A DNA stretch of 64,000 nucleotides from Brachybacterium tyrofermentans (GTDB taxonomy: Bacteria; Actinomycetota; Actinomycetes; Actinomycetales; Dermabacteraceae). This document shows positions 24,714-33,207 of the stretch, piece by piece (positions within the stretch are counted from its first letter, which is position 1; each line of letters starts with the position of its first letter). The DNA lies in contig NZ_JABUXW010000005.1 of NCBI RefSeq assembly GCF_014897585.1, positions 124,001-188,000 on the forward strand, in the 5' to 3' direction. A program made the position numbers and the translations under genes. Below the pieces are notes generated by a model. It had not been told where the DNA came from and ran no database searches. It saw only the letters and a list, made by a program, of their open reading frames with translations.

Positions 24714-25345
24714 GATCTGCCCGCAGGCGCAGATCCGGGAACCGGGACCGACGACTGCGCGGCCGACGGGACGAGGCTCTCGCGCAGATCGGGGACCTGG
24801 GACACCATCCACGGGCTGAGGGCCCAGGGCGCGAGGTCCGCGAGCGCGGCGATGTCGCCGGGGGCGACCCAGCGCAGGTCCATGACCTCCTCGGGATTCG
24901 GTGTCGGGTCACCGGCGGCGTCGGCGACGAAGACGGGGCAGATCTCGTTCTCGACCACTCCGGAGGCGTCGACCGCGCGATAGCGGAAGTCCGGCAGCGC
25001 CTCGCGCACCCCGTGCACCTCCAGGCCCAGCTCATGGAGGGCGTGGCGGCCGACCGCCTCGGCGAAGGACTCTCCCTGGCGCGGATGCCCGCAGAACGAG
25101 TTGGTCCAGACCCCGGGCCAGGTGCGCTTGGTCAGGGCACGACGGGTGAGCAGCACCAGGCCGTCCTCGCGCACCACGTGGCAGGAGAAGGCGAGGTGGA
25201 GCGGTGTCGTGGCGGTGTGGACGGTGGCGCGGGGGGCGAGCCCCAGGGGGGTCCGGTCCTCGTCCATCAGGATCACGTGGTCCCAGGGGTCGCTGGACAC
25301 CATGTCCTCGGGTGCCCGTGCGCTCTCGCCTGCGGTCTCGATCAT
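24710..25345 (-). CDS. idi: Isopentenyl-diphosphate delta-isomerase, type I
   Basis: A 211-residue Nudix-fold isomerase that interconverts IPP and DMAPP. The active-site Cys is C85 in WTNSFCGHPRQGES and the catalytic Glu lies in VENEICPVF (near 132). LHLAFSCHVV supplies metal-binding His residues. It is the first gene of the carotenoid operon with AGGAGGACC just before the ATG. A 25-residue C-terminal extension is added. By supplying the DMAPP primer it feeds both CrtE and the C50 elongase. Confidence 0.93.
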   Translation of the reverse strand: MIETAGESARAPEDMVSSDPWDHVILMDEDRTPLGLAPRATVHTATTPLHLAFSCHVVREDGLVLLTRRALTKRTWPGVWTNSFCGHPRQGESFAEAVGRHALHELGLEVHGVREALPDFRYRAVDASGVVENEICPVFVADAAGDPTPNPEEVMDLRWVAPGDIAALADLAPWALSPWMVSQVPDLRESLVPSAAQSSVPVPGSAPAGRS

Positions 25346-25428
25346 GGTCCTCCTCGTCGGTGCTCGGCGTCAGGTGCTCGGCCTGAGATGCTTAGCCTAT
25401 CTATATAAATTGACTGTAGCATCGGAGG
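25346..25428. promoter_or_regulatory. Divergent promoter region of the carotenoid operon and its MarR gene
   Basis: The 83-base gap has an AT-rich core (tagcctatctatataaat, 25393-25410) unlike its surroundings. For the MarR gene, TAGCAT (25417-25422) lies 6 bases before the ATG, the layout of a leaderless start; GGAGG touches the ATG and is too close to serve as a ribosome site. The AT-rich core likely holds the operon's -10 box and a MarR site. Confidence 0.5.
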
Positions 25429-25959
25429 ATGGTCGAGAGCGCGGGGGAGACGAGCGGGAGCTCGAGCGGTTCGTACTGGTACGACGGCGACGATTCGGCC
25501 GTTGACCTCCTGTCGGCCCTGCGAGGATTCCGCGCCGCTGATCACGACATGCGCCGGCGCATGAGTGCCGGCATGGAGATGAACACCACGGACCTCTCCG
25601 CGCTCCGCTACGTGATCGCGCACGAGGCCGGGGACGATCACGCGACCCCGCAGGCGCTCGCGAGGCACCTGGGGATCTCGGGGGCGTCGACCTCGAAGCT
25701 GCTGGATCGGCTCACCGAGTCCGGCCACCTCGAGCGCGTGCCCCACCCCTACGACGGCCGCTCCCGCATCGTCGTGGCCACGGACCACGCCCATACCCAG
25801 GTCCGTGAGCGGCTCGGCGGGATGCACGAGCGGATGCTCGAGATCGCCCACCTGGTGCCGCCGTCGGCCCGACCGGCCGCCATCGAGTTCCTCCGGGCGA
25901 TGGCCCGGCACCTCGAGACCGAGGCCCCGCCCGAGGAGCTCACCGCCCGCGACGTGTGA
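25429..25959 (+). CDS. MarR family regulator, CrtR-like
   Basis: A 176-residue winged-helix repressor. The DNA-binding region is ATPQALARHLGISGASTSKLLDRLTESGHLERV followed by the wing HPYDGRSRIVVAT, with DR in the usual MarR position. It is divergent from idi-crt, the same arrangement as C. glutamicum CrtR, which represses the crt operon and is relieved by geranylgeranyl diphosphate. A like role here is inferred from position, not shown. It is followed after 12 bases by a FUSC exporter gene. Confidence 0.82.
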   Translation: MVESAGETSGSSSGSYWYDGDDSAVDLLSALRGFRAADHDMRRRMSAGMEMNTTDLSALRYVIAHEAGDDHATPQALARHLGISGASTSKLLDRLTESGHLERVPHPYDGRSRIVVATDHAHTQVRERLGGMHERMLEIAHLVPPSARPAAIEFLRAMARHLETEAPPEELTARDV

Positions 25960-25971
25960 GACCGTCGGAGG

Positions 25972-27102
25972 ATGGTCGCCACCTGGCAGGAACGTGCGCA
26001 GAAGCTATGGGCCGCCGCGGTGCAGCCCGAGGCAGTCACCGGCTGGCTGCAGATCGCCAAGGCGGTGATCGCGGGCACCGTCGCCTGGTGGCTGTCGCGG
26101 GACGTGCTCGACTCGCAGATGCCCTTCCTGGCCCCGTGGACCGCCCTGCTCACGGTGCATGTCACGGTGTACCGATCCGTCTCCCGCGGCCTGCAGACCC
26201 TGGTCGCCTCGATCCTCGGCGTCGCGCTGTCCTTCGTGATCGGCGCCTGGCTCGGGGTCAGCGTCGGCACCTTCGCGCTCGCGCTGGCCGTCGGGATGGT
26301 CCTGGCGCTGGTGCCGTGGATCCGGGACGAAGGGGTCGCGATCGCGACCACCGCGATCTTCGTGCTGGGCGCGGGCTTCGGGCAGCAGCAGCCGCTGCTG
26401 CTGGACCGGATCCTGGAGATCGGGCTCGGCGTCGCCGTGGGGATCGCCGTGAACCTGCTGATCATCCCGCCGCTGCGTGAGAAGCAGGCGGCGCGATATG
26501 TGGACAGCATCAACCGCCGGATGGGCGGCGTACTGGTCGACATGGCCGACGAGTTCGCCACCGCCTGGGACACCGAGCGGGCCGACGCCTGGGTGGAGGA
26601 GACCCGGTCGATGTCCCGGGAGCTCGCCAGCGCCTGGCAGGAGGTGCATTTCGCCCGCGAGAGCGAACGGGGGAACCCCCGCACCCGGCGCGCGGGTGCC
26701 CTCCTCCGCCGTCACCGCGGCACCCCGGCGGATGATGCCGAGGAGGCCTCCTACGAGGAGATCCTGGCCCGGGTCGAGGAAGGGATCTCGCACCTCCGGC
26801 ACCTGTCGCGCACGCTCCGCGAAGGCGCCTATGCCGAGGGCGAGTGGGACGACCGTTTCCGTCAGCGCTGGGTCGCGATCGTCCGCGACGCGGGCCGGTC
26901 GATCGCGGATCCGGATGCGGAGGTGGAGCCGATCGCCGACCGGCTTTCGGGCCTCGCCCTCGACCTGGCCGACAACACCGAGCTGCCGCGGTGCTCCTGG
27001 CCGCTCTACGGCTCCCTGATCGCGAGCATGCTGCACATCGCCGTCATCGTGGACGACGTCGCCTCCGCGCGGGCCGCCCGTGAGACGCCATCAACCTCAT
27101 AG
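25972..27102 (+). CDS. FUSC/aromatic-acid-exporter family membrane protein
   Basis: A 376-residue protein. The first 165 residues are six helices of the FUSC type (IAKAVIAGTVAWWLSRDVL; APWTALLTVHVTVYRSVSRGLQTLVASILG; LEIGLGVAVGIAVNLLIIPPL). The rest is a charged, coiled cytoplasmic domain (ARESERGNPRTRRAG; YEEILARVEEGISHLRHLSRTL). Relatives are proposed exporters of aromatic or lipophilic compounds. It is 12 bases after the MarR gene on the same strand, so the two should be co-transcribed and co-regulated with carotenoid synthesis. The substrate is unknown. Confidence 0.78.
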   Translation: MVATWQERAQKLWAAAVQPEAVTGWLQIAKAVIAGTVAWWLSRDVLDSQMPFLAPWTALLTVHVTVYRSVSRGLQTLVASILGVALSFVIGAWLGVSVGTFALALAVGMVLALVPWIRDEGVAIATTAIFVLGAGFGQQQPLLLDRILEIGLGVAVGIAVNLLIIPPLREKQAARYVDSINRRMGGVLVDMADEFATAWDTERADAWVEETRSMSRELASAWQEVHFARESERGNPRTRRAGALLRRHRGTPADDAEEASYEEILARVEEGISHLRHLSRTLREGAYAEGEWDDRFRQRWVAIVRDAGRSIADPDAEVEPIADRLSGLALDLADNTELPRCSWPLYGSLIASMLHIAVIVDDVASARAARETPSTS

Positions 27103-27214
27103 TCGAGGCCGGGCAGCAGAGGCCGGTTGGATGAGGTCGGCTGGACCGGGCCGGACGCAGATCGGCGCGGACCTCCGCGGGTTCCCCCGCAGGTCGTCCG
27201 CGCCGATGTCGGCC

Positions 27215-27274
27215 CAGAAGGTGCCGATTCAGAAGGTGGCGGCTCAGAAGCTGCCGGCTCAGAAGCTGCCGGCG
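27215..27274 (-). repeat. 15-bp tandem repeat spanning the MFS stop codon
   Basis: Four units of 15 bases (cagaagctgccggct and variants) run across the end of the MFS gene at 27259. On the minus strand each of the first three units carries an in-frame TGA after a Gly/Ala-Ser/Thr-Phe triplet, so three stop codons follow at exact 15-base steps. Confidence 0.85.
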
Positions 27275-28689
27275 GCCACCTGGTCGCTGCGCTCCTGCTG
27301 GCGCTCCACGTCCCGGGGGTACACCCTGTAGAACAGCGTCCAGTACAGGGCGTTGAGCAGGTACGGCACGACGACGAACCACAGGAACATCGTCTGGCTG
27401 CTGAAGGCCTCGGCGACGAAGCCGAGCCCCAGGGCCATGAGGGCGGTGACGCCGCCCTGGATGAGGGAGAACAGCATCGCGAAGGCGGTGGCGTTGAGCT
27501 GGGTGGGCACCACGTTGGAGACCATCGGCAGCACGCAGCCGGAGAAGCCGATCGAGAACACCAGACCCAGCAGGAAGGTGATCGGGGCGGCGGCGCCGAA
27601 GCCCTCGTAGGGGAGCTGGGTCGCGATCGCGACGGTCGCGGCGAACGAGACCAGGTAGATCTGCATCAGCATGATGCGGCCCTTCTCGCCGTACTTCCGC
27701 ACGAACAGGTCCGCCAGGCGGCCGCCGAGGAAGGCGGAGAACACTGCGCCGATCGAGAAGCAGGACATGGTCAAAGTGGTCTCGAAGACGCTGAGCCCTC
27801 GTTCGACGACCAGGAAGTTCGGGTAGAAGGCGAGCAGCACGAGGCTCGTGACGAGCACGACCATGCCGGCCATGAGGTAGATGGTGGGGATCTTGAAGAG
27901 CTTCACACCGTCGGAGATCTTGAACGTCCCGGCCTCGGCCATCATGTCGTCGCAGGCCGTGTTCTGTCGAGGATCCCTGACCCACATCGCGATGAGCACG
28001 CCGGAGAGGATGGAGATGGCGCCCATGGTCCACATGGCGTAGCGCCAGGCGTCGGGGCTCGGGTCGTCGCCGCGGGCGAAGAGGCCGATCGCCGGGCCGA
28101 GAAGGATGCCGACGCCGGCGCCGATCGCTCGGATCGTGCCGTAGGCCTTGCCGCGCTGGGACTGCTTGAACAGGTCAGGCAGCAGGCCGTTGATGATCGG
28201 CTCCGAGGCGACGGTGCCCACCACGGAGATCGCGTAGAGGATCAGCAGCCAGGTGAAGTTCGGGGCGAATCCGGCGGCGACGGTCCACAGGCCCCAGACG
28301 CCGGTGACCAGGATCAGGATCTTCTTGCGGCCGTATTTGTCCGCCATCATCGCCCAGAACGGGCCGAAGATCATGCGGGCGAATTTGCTGATCGCGCTCA
28401 GGAGACCGAGCATTCCCTCGCCGATTCCGAAGGCGGCGCCGATGAGCGGGAAGAAGGTGGTGATCAACCCGCCCTCGGAGTTGTCGACGGCCTGCGAGAA
28501 GCCCATGGCGGCCATGGCCTTGCCGGTGCCCTTCGTGCCCTTCGTGCCCGTCGCGTCCGGGCGGCGCCCGTCGCTCTCGACGATGGCGACGCCCGGGTCG
28601 AGGTTCGTGGGTCGCGCAAGGATCGTGCCGGTCTCGGTGGTCACCGTGCCGGGGGCGGAGAGATCATCGCCCATAGGGGTATTGCCCAT
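27259..28689 (-). CDS. MFS transporter
   Basis: A 476-residue, 12-helix major facilitator. Helix 2-3 loop motif A is recognisable as GPFWAMMADKYGRKKILILV, with a second in GGRLADLFVRKYGEKGRIMLM. Residues 1-60 are a hydrophilic N-terminal extension (TETGTILARPTNLD, DATGTKGTKGTG). A large loop between helices 6 and 7 holds DPRQNTACDDMMAEAGTFKISDGV. The substrate is not evident. ATG 28689 has GAGAGGAAAC upstream. It has no regulator beside it, but the upstream region holds a repeated CAGTTGC element. Confidence 0.85.
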   Translation of the reverse strand: MGNTPMGDDLSAPGTVTTETGTILARPTNLDPGVAIVESDGRRPDATGTKGTKGTGKAMAAMGFSQAVDNSEGGLITTFFPLIGAAFGIGEGMLGLLSAISKFARMIFGPFWAMMADKYGRKKILILVTGVWGLWTVAAGFAPNFTWLLILYAISVVGTVASEPIINGLLPDLFKQSQRGKAYGTIRAIGAGVGILLGPAIGLFARGDDPSPDAWRYAMWTMGAISILSGVLIAMWVRDPRQNTACDDMMAEAGTFKISDGVKLFKIPTIYLMAGMVVLVTSLVLLAFYPNFLVVERGLSVFETTLTMSCFSIGAVFSAFLGGRLADLFVRKYGEKGRIMLMQIYLVSFAATVAIATQLPYEGFGAAAPITFLLGLVFSIGFSGCVLPMVSNVVPTQLNATAFAMLFSLIQGGVTALMALGLGFVAEAFSSQTMFLWFVVVPYLLNALYWTLFYRVYPRDVERQQERSDQVAAGSF

Positions 28690-29032
28690 TGTTTCCTCTC
28701 GGAGTCCGCATGAAGCGGCGTCAAACAGCATTGTTCGAATTCGTGGCTGCGGCGGGTCCGCAGGATGCACCGGGAATTCCCGAATGCATCCCGGGACGGC
28801 TGCGTCCTCGGGGTTGCCACAGCATGCGATGCTCACCTGCCCGCTGAAACCAGTTGCCGTCAGTTGCAGCAACTGGTGCGAATCGTGACCTGAACTGGTG
28901 AGCGTATTCCCGCGTGACAGATTCGGCGGATGCGCTGATCATCCCGAGGAGGGGTGAAGCGTACTTATCGGTAGGTTGTTCGGGCCGTCGTCGGCCGAGG
29001 AATCCCGGCTGTGCGGCTCGGGACGATGGGCG
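28690..29032. promoter_or_regulatory. 343-base intergenic region with CAGTTGC operator-like array
   Basis: The region lies between the MFS start and the stop of the Pif1-like helicase, both on the minus strand. It contains a 15-base perfect palindrome CAGTTGC-A-GCAACTG (28861-28875), a further CAGTTGC at 28851-28857 and a gaactggt element at 28892-28899. These sit about 160-210 bases before the MFS start. No gene or RNA was recognised. A small hairpin (ggccg-tcgt-cggcc) near 28985-28998 follows the helicase stop. Confidence 0.5.
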
Positions 29033-31381
29033 TCACACCGCGCCGTGCGCCCACGCCAGGAACTCCTCGGCCTCGAGCACGGGCTTGTCCCAGCGGGCGG
29101 CGTTCTTCGACTTGTTCGACTGGGTGCCGCGCTCGGCGACCACCAGGACGTCGGTGCGCGTCTTGGTGAGGTTCGGGACCGGGGTCAGCCCGCGCTGCCG
29201 CGCGAGGTGCTCCATCTCGGAGCGATCCACCGATCCGTGCGTGGCGGAGACGACCTCGCCGGTGAAGCACACCCGGGCGCCGGGCACGAGGATCTCCGTG
29301 AGGTCGATCGGTCCCGCGATCTCCAGTCCCTCGGGCAGGACCTGCACGCCGAAATGGGTCTCGACGTCGCGCAGGCGGTCCACGACGTCCTGGTCGTGGG
29401 CGACCACCCGCGCCCAGGCGGCCTCGAGCACCTCGGCCAGGACCTGGGCGGCGTCGTCCTGCGCGGAGAGGTTGCCGCCGACGACGAAGCCGTCCGGTCC
29501 GGGGTTCCCGAGCTCACCGCTGCTGCGGGAGAGCAGATAGCCGCGGCCGCGGGCGAGATGCGGGAACGGGGTGCCCGCGTCGGCAGCGGCGGTCAGGGTG
29601 GTCGTGCTGCCGTCGGCCCCCGTTCCGGCGACTCCCGCGCGACGGCGCTCGACGAGGTCGCGGATCGCCCGCGCCCGCTCGAGCGCGGTGGGGGCGCGCA
29701 GGGCCGCGCGCTCGTCGGCCGTGAGACCGGTGGCCGGCACGTCGACGCCCAGCGGCATGCGCTCCACGACGCCGTTGCGCTTGAGCTCGAAATCGATCCA
29801 GCCCAGCTGCTCGTCGATCCGGGGGCCGACGGGGATGCGGCCCGCGAGCAGCGGTGACAGCGCCGCCCAGGCCTCGGTGAGCACCGGGGCGAGCTGCACG
29901 TCGCGGGTGGTGATGCCGTACTCGGTGCGGGCGGCGAACAGGTCGCTGGTGGGGTTCACGATGGTGGTCGCCTCGTCCCCGTCGGCCGTGACCACGCCGA
30001 TCTCCACCGGGCGTGGCCGGTAGCGGTCGCCGACGTTCCCGACCATCAGGGCCGCGAGGTACACCTCGCCCAGCGAGCTCGCGCGGTCCTCGCCGGTCGC
30101 CAGGAAGCGGCGGATGCGGGGGTCGGACTTGAGGTCGCGCGGGAGCACGTCGCGGCGCAGCACGAGACCCTCGAGGCTCGTGCATCGCGAGAGCGCGACG
30201 TACAGCTGGCCGTTGGCGAAGGTGCCGCCGGTGAGGTCCACGACCACGCGGTCCAATGTCTGCCCCTGCGACTTGTGGATCGTGATCGCCCAGGCCAGCT
30301 TCATCGGCAGCTGGGTGAAGGTGCCCAGCACCTGGTGGGTGAGGCTGCCGCCCTCGGCCACCGGGCGGGTCACGTCCCAGGTGTGGGGGCGCACCTGCTC
30401 GCTGCGGCCGTCGCGCAGCAGCACCTCGATCGCGGGGCCTTCGCGGTCGCGGCCGATCGCGGTGACGCGGCCCAGCGTGCCGTTGACCCAGCGGTCCCAC
30501 GGATCGTTGTTCAGCATCATGACCTGGGCTCCGACAGCGAGATCGAGACGGTCCTCGGTGGGGTGCTCGAAGCCGTCGGTGTCCCCGGTGATCTCCGCCG
30601 TGAACGTCTGCGAGGCGTCCGGGAGGCGCTCGAGCATCTGCCGGTTCCGGGAGCGCACGATGCGGTTGGTGGTCGCGAGGGTCAGCCAGAACTCGTCCGG
30701 TTCGGGCTCGAACTCCGGGTCGGTGCGGGCGTTGAGCTCGGCGCGCGCATCCTCCAGCAGCGTCCCCTCGCGCACGGCGTTGAGCAGGTCCACCAGGCGG
30801 TCTTCCCCGAGCTGGCGGAACACGGTGGACAGCTCGATCACCGGGAAGGAGTCCCGGTCGAAGGCGCGTGAGGAGAAGAAGTACGGGGTGCCGTAGTGGT
30901 GCTCGATGTGCTCCGCCTCGGCGTCGTGCACCACCGGCGGCAGCTGGTAGAGGTCCCCGGAGAGCACCAGCTGCACCCCGCCGAACGGCTCCCCGGGGTG
31001 CGGCCCGAACCGCTCCAGGGCGGCGGCGAGGGCGTCGAACAGGTCGGCGCGCACCATCGACGCCTCGTCGATGACCAGGGTGTCGAGCTGTGCGAGGGTC
31101 TCGGCGAACCGGCCCGGGTAGTAGCGGGGCCCGCGCACCAGCTCCTCGCTCACTCCGAGCGGGAAGGAGAAGAGGCGGTGGATCGTGTATCCCTCGACGT
31201 TCAGGGCGGCGATCCCGGTCGGCGCGACCGTGAGCGCGTTGCGGTCCGTGGTCTCCAGGAAACGCCTGATCAGAGTGGATTTGCCGGTTCCGGCGCGGCC
31301 GGTAAGGAACAGGTGGCTGCCGGCGTCCAACAGGTCCAGTGCGCGCTGGAAGTCCTCGGTGATCGTGAGCTGCGGGGCCAT
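29033..31381 (-). CDS. Pif1/RecD-like helicase with C-terminal BRCT domain (copy 1)
   Basis: A 782-residue protein. Residues 1-400 form a superfamily 1B helicase: Walker A GRAGTGKSTL (28-37), Walker B TLVIDEASMV, motif III GDLYQLPPVV and motif VI IHKSQGQTLDRV. The middle (about 430-560) resembles a degraded DEDD exonuclease-like unit (PRPVEIGVVTADGDEATTIV), without the acidic pair. The end (about 695-775) is a BRCT domain (GARVCFTGEVV; TRTDVLVVAERGTQSNKSKNA). Proteins of this architecture occur in actinobacteria and may act in DNA repair or replication restart. A second copy lies at 45575-47908. The ATG at 31381 has GAGAGAAT upstream. Confidence 0.82.
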   Translation of the reverse strand: MAPQLTITEDFQRALDLLDAGSHLFLTGRAGTGKSTLIRRFLETTDRNALTVAPTGIAALNVEGYTIHRLFSFPLGVSEELVRGPRYYPGRFAETLAQLDTLVIDEASMVRADLFDALAAALERFGPHPGEPFGGVQLVLSGDLYQLPPVVHDAEAEHIEHHYGTPYFFSSRAFDRDSFPVIELSTVFRQLGEDRLVDLLNAVREGTLLEDARAELNARTDPEFEPEPDEFWLTLATTNRIVRSRNRQMLERLPDASQTFTAEITGDTDGFEHPTEDRLDLAVGAQVMMLNNDPWDRWVNGTLGRVTAIGRDREGPAIEVLLRDGRSEQVRPHTWDVTRPVAEGGSLTHQVLGTFTQLPMKLAWAITIHKSQGQTLDRVVVDLTGGTFANGQLYVALSRCTSLEGLVLRRDVLPRDLKSDPRIRRFLATGEDRASSLGEVYLAALMVGNVGDRYRPRPVEIGVVTADGDEATTIVNPTSDLFAARTEYGITTRDVQLAPVLTEAWAALSPLLAGRIPVGPRIDEQLGWIDFELKRNGVVERMPLGVDVPATGLTADERAALRAPTALERARAIRDLVERRRAGVAGTGADGSTTTLTAAADAGTPFPHLARGRGYLLSRSSGELGNPGPDGFVVGGNLSAQDDAAQVLAEVLEAAWARVVAHDQDVVDRLRDVETHFGVQVLPEGLEIAGPIDLTEILVPGARVCFTGEVVSATHGSVDRSEMEHLARQRGLTPVPNLTKTRTDVLVVAERGTQSNKSKNAARWDKPVLEAEEFLAWAHGAV

Positions 31382-31423
31382 GGTTCATTCTCTCTCAGCA
31401 GCGCAGCCCACATGGACGTGTCA

Positions 31424-32392
31424 CTAGTCTCCGCAACGCATTGACCACTGGTCATAGTGCTTCCAATCGCTGGGAAAGCCCATCTCTGACGTTGTCCGAC
31501 CCTCGATGTGCTCAAACTCGTCCTCGACCAGGGAGTGCACTGTCAGATTCCAGGTGGAGCCTGGGGCAAGACCGCCCAATAGATGGGCGAGGAGGGCAAG
31601 TGCCCCATAGAGTTGTTCGCTTTGGCCGCGGGGCAACGACGATAGTGTCGGGATCGTTCGGAGAGCGGCAGTTGGGGCTGGTGTGAATGAACGGTTCCAC
31701 ACCCGTGCGTGGTGAGCGATGGAGTTGCGCAAGATGGAGAGATGCTCGAGCCACCTCGCGAGCGGGTGTTCCTTCTTGGCTCTCTGCTGCTGGTTCTTCG
31801 ACAGGGTGGACAGGTCGATGGTGACGCCGAGTCGGTTGGCGATAGCCCACTGGTCGCGAGAGTGCATGCCTTCGTAGAGTTTTGAGATGTCTGCGAAGTC
31901 GAGAACTTCGGTAAGAACCCAGATCGGCACGCTCCCGCTATAGCGGGAGAGGTGGTGCCGGATGGGTTCACTGTGGACTCGGGCGCGTGCAATCCGCCGC
32001 CGCGCCACGTCGATCCAGCGGGAGTGATCGAAGGAAGGCCGGAAAAGCACGCTGTTCTCGTGCGCGAGTGGGTCAGAAGAGCCAAGGTGGTAGCTCACAT
32101 GACTCCGGACTCCGATCTCGACGTGCTCGATGGCGTCGTGGATCAGGGTGCGCAGTTTGCGATCAAATTCGTAGAGCATGGTGACGTCGGCCAACGAGGT
32201 GTTGGGTAGAAATTGGTCGGTTGGAGTGCCATCAGCGTGGTGTCCACGATAGGTGTACCAATAGCCGCTGAGGCGGTAGTCCCCGACGCTCGATAGCCAC
32301 TGCGAAGCTAATTTCGTGTCTGCAGACATGCCGCGGCCACGCAAGATCGCCAGCTGACCTGGGATGTCTGTGAACGGCGTCGTTGTCGCCAT
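31424..32392 (-). CDS. Abi (AbiD/AbiF-like, Abi_2) family protein
   Basis: A 322-residue protein with the Abi_2 pattern: LAILRGRGM..., SVGDYRLSGYWYTYR, DVTMLYEFDRKLRTLIHDAIEHVEIGVRSHVSYHLG and WLEHLSILRNSIAHHARVWNR, which holds the RxxxxHxxR/N-type site of this family. Lactococcal relatives (AbiD, AbiF) abort phage infection. Base composition is markedly less GC-rich than its neighbours, which suggests recent transfer. It ends 42 bases before the Pif1-like gene on the same strand. The start at 32392 has AGGGGAATC just before it. A defence role is known for the family but not shown here. Confidence 0.8.
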   Translation of the reverse strand: MATTTPFTDIPGQLAILRGRGMSADTKLASQWLSSVGDYRLSGYWYTYRGHHADGTPTDQFLPNTSLADVTMLYEFDRKLRTLIHDAIEHVEIGVRSHVSYHLGSSDPLAHENSVLFRPSFDHSRWIDVARRRIARARVHSEPIRHHLSRYSGSVPIWVLTEVLDFADISKLYEGMHSRDQWAIANRLGVTIDLSTLSKNQQQRAKKEHPLARWLEHLSILRNSIAHHARVWNRSFTPAPTAALRTIPTLSSLPRGQSEQLYGALALLAHLLGGLAPGSTWNLTVHSLVEDEFEHIEGRTTSEMGFPSDWKHYDQWSMRCGD

Positions 32393-32564
32393 GATTCCCC
32401 TGAAGATAGATCCAGCCCACACCAGACGTAGCTGGGCGGGCTGAACTATTGCCTCAAGGGTATCAGGGTGACGGCTCCAACTCCACCATGGTGCGACTGG
32501 TGTGGACGGGAGTCACGGAGGCTTGCTGGGGCGAGGCGATGCGGTTCTCGAGGCGACGATGTAG

Positions 32565-32594
32565 TTGCCTGAGGCAATCACATGGGCGTACGGT
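32565..32594 (+). promoter_or_regulatory. MarR promoter with TTGCCTGAGGCAA operator in the -35
   Basis: The palindrome TTGCCT-G-AGGCAA (32565-32577) contains a possible -35 (TTGCCT). After 18 bases comes TACGGT (32589-32594), which is 7 bases from the ATG at 32602, a leaderless arrangement. A related half-site TTGCCTC lies at 32449-32455. The overlap suggests self-repression. Confidence 0.6.
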
Positions 32595-32601
32595 GTCCGC
32601 C

Positions 32602-33114
32602 ATGGACGCGCCGACCCTCGCTCTGCACCGCACCACGCTCACGGCGCTCACCGCGCTGATGTCGCAGTGGTCCTCGCTCGAGTTCCAGCGCCGGATCACC
32701 GCCGAGTGCGGGGTCTCGCTGGACCCCGTCGGCGTGCGTGCGCTGTACGTGCTCGGCATCGCGGGAGGTGCAGAGCGCCCCAGCGTCATCGCCGATGACC
32801 TGCACCTCACGCGCCCGTCCACCTCGAAGCTCATCGCGCGCCTGACGGCCGCCGGTCTCGTGGAGCGCACCCCGGATTCGTCCGACGGCCGCTCTGCGCG
32901 CATCGCGCTGACCGCCGACGGGCGCCGCACCTACGAGCAGCTCGTCTCCGCGGGCGTCGCGATGCTCGCCGACGCCACCTCCGACTGGGAGGCGGAGGAC
33001 GTGCGCACCCTGTCCACCCTGCTCGTCCGCTTCACCGACGCGCTCCTGGCCCCCGCGGAGGGTGCTCCATCCGTGGGCCGGATGACGTCCGCGACGTCAG
33101 AATCCGCCCACTGA
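32602..33114 (+). CDS. MarR family regulator
   Basis: A 170-residue winged-helix protein. The helix-turn-helix reads SVIADDLHLTRPSTSKLIARLTAAGLVERT and the wing DSSDGRSARIALTADGR. The N-terminal dimer helix begins LTALTALMSQWSSLEFQRRI. It starts at 32602 with no ribosome site but a -10 box 7 bases before the ATG. It is followed by an SDR gene 93 bases downstream on the same strand, the likely target together with itself. Confidence 0.85.
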   Translation: MDAPTLALHRTTLTALTALMSQWSSLEFQRRITAECGVSLDPVGVRALYVLGIAGGAERPSVIADDLHLTRPSTSKLIARLTAAGLVERTPDSSDGRSARIALTADGRRTYEQLVSAGVAMLADATSDWEAEDVRTLSTLLVRFTDALLAPAEGAPSVGRMTSATSESAH

Positions 33115-33207
33115 CCCCGGGCCCATCGACCCACTGACCTGCTCGCCCGCCGGCTTACCGCCCTGGCTCACAGACCCGCTGACCCACCGTCCCGAAAGGA
33201 CCCCACC

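Noticed and set aside
25393-25410. Possible IdeR half-box (ttagcctat) before idi
   Set aside because: Only one arm resembles the consensus and the second arm is absent; the AT-rich core is better explained as promoter sequence.
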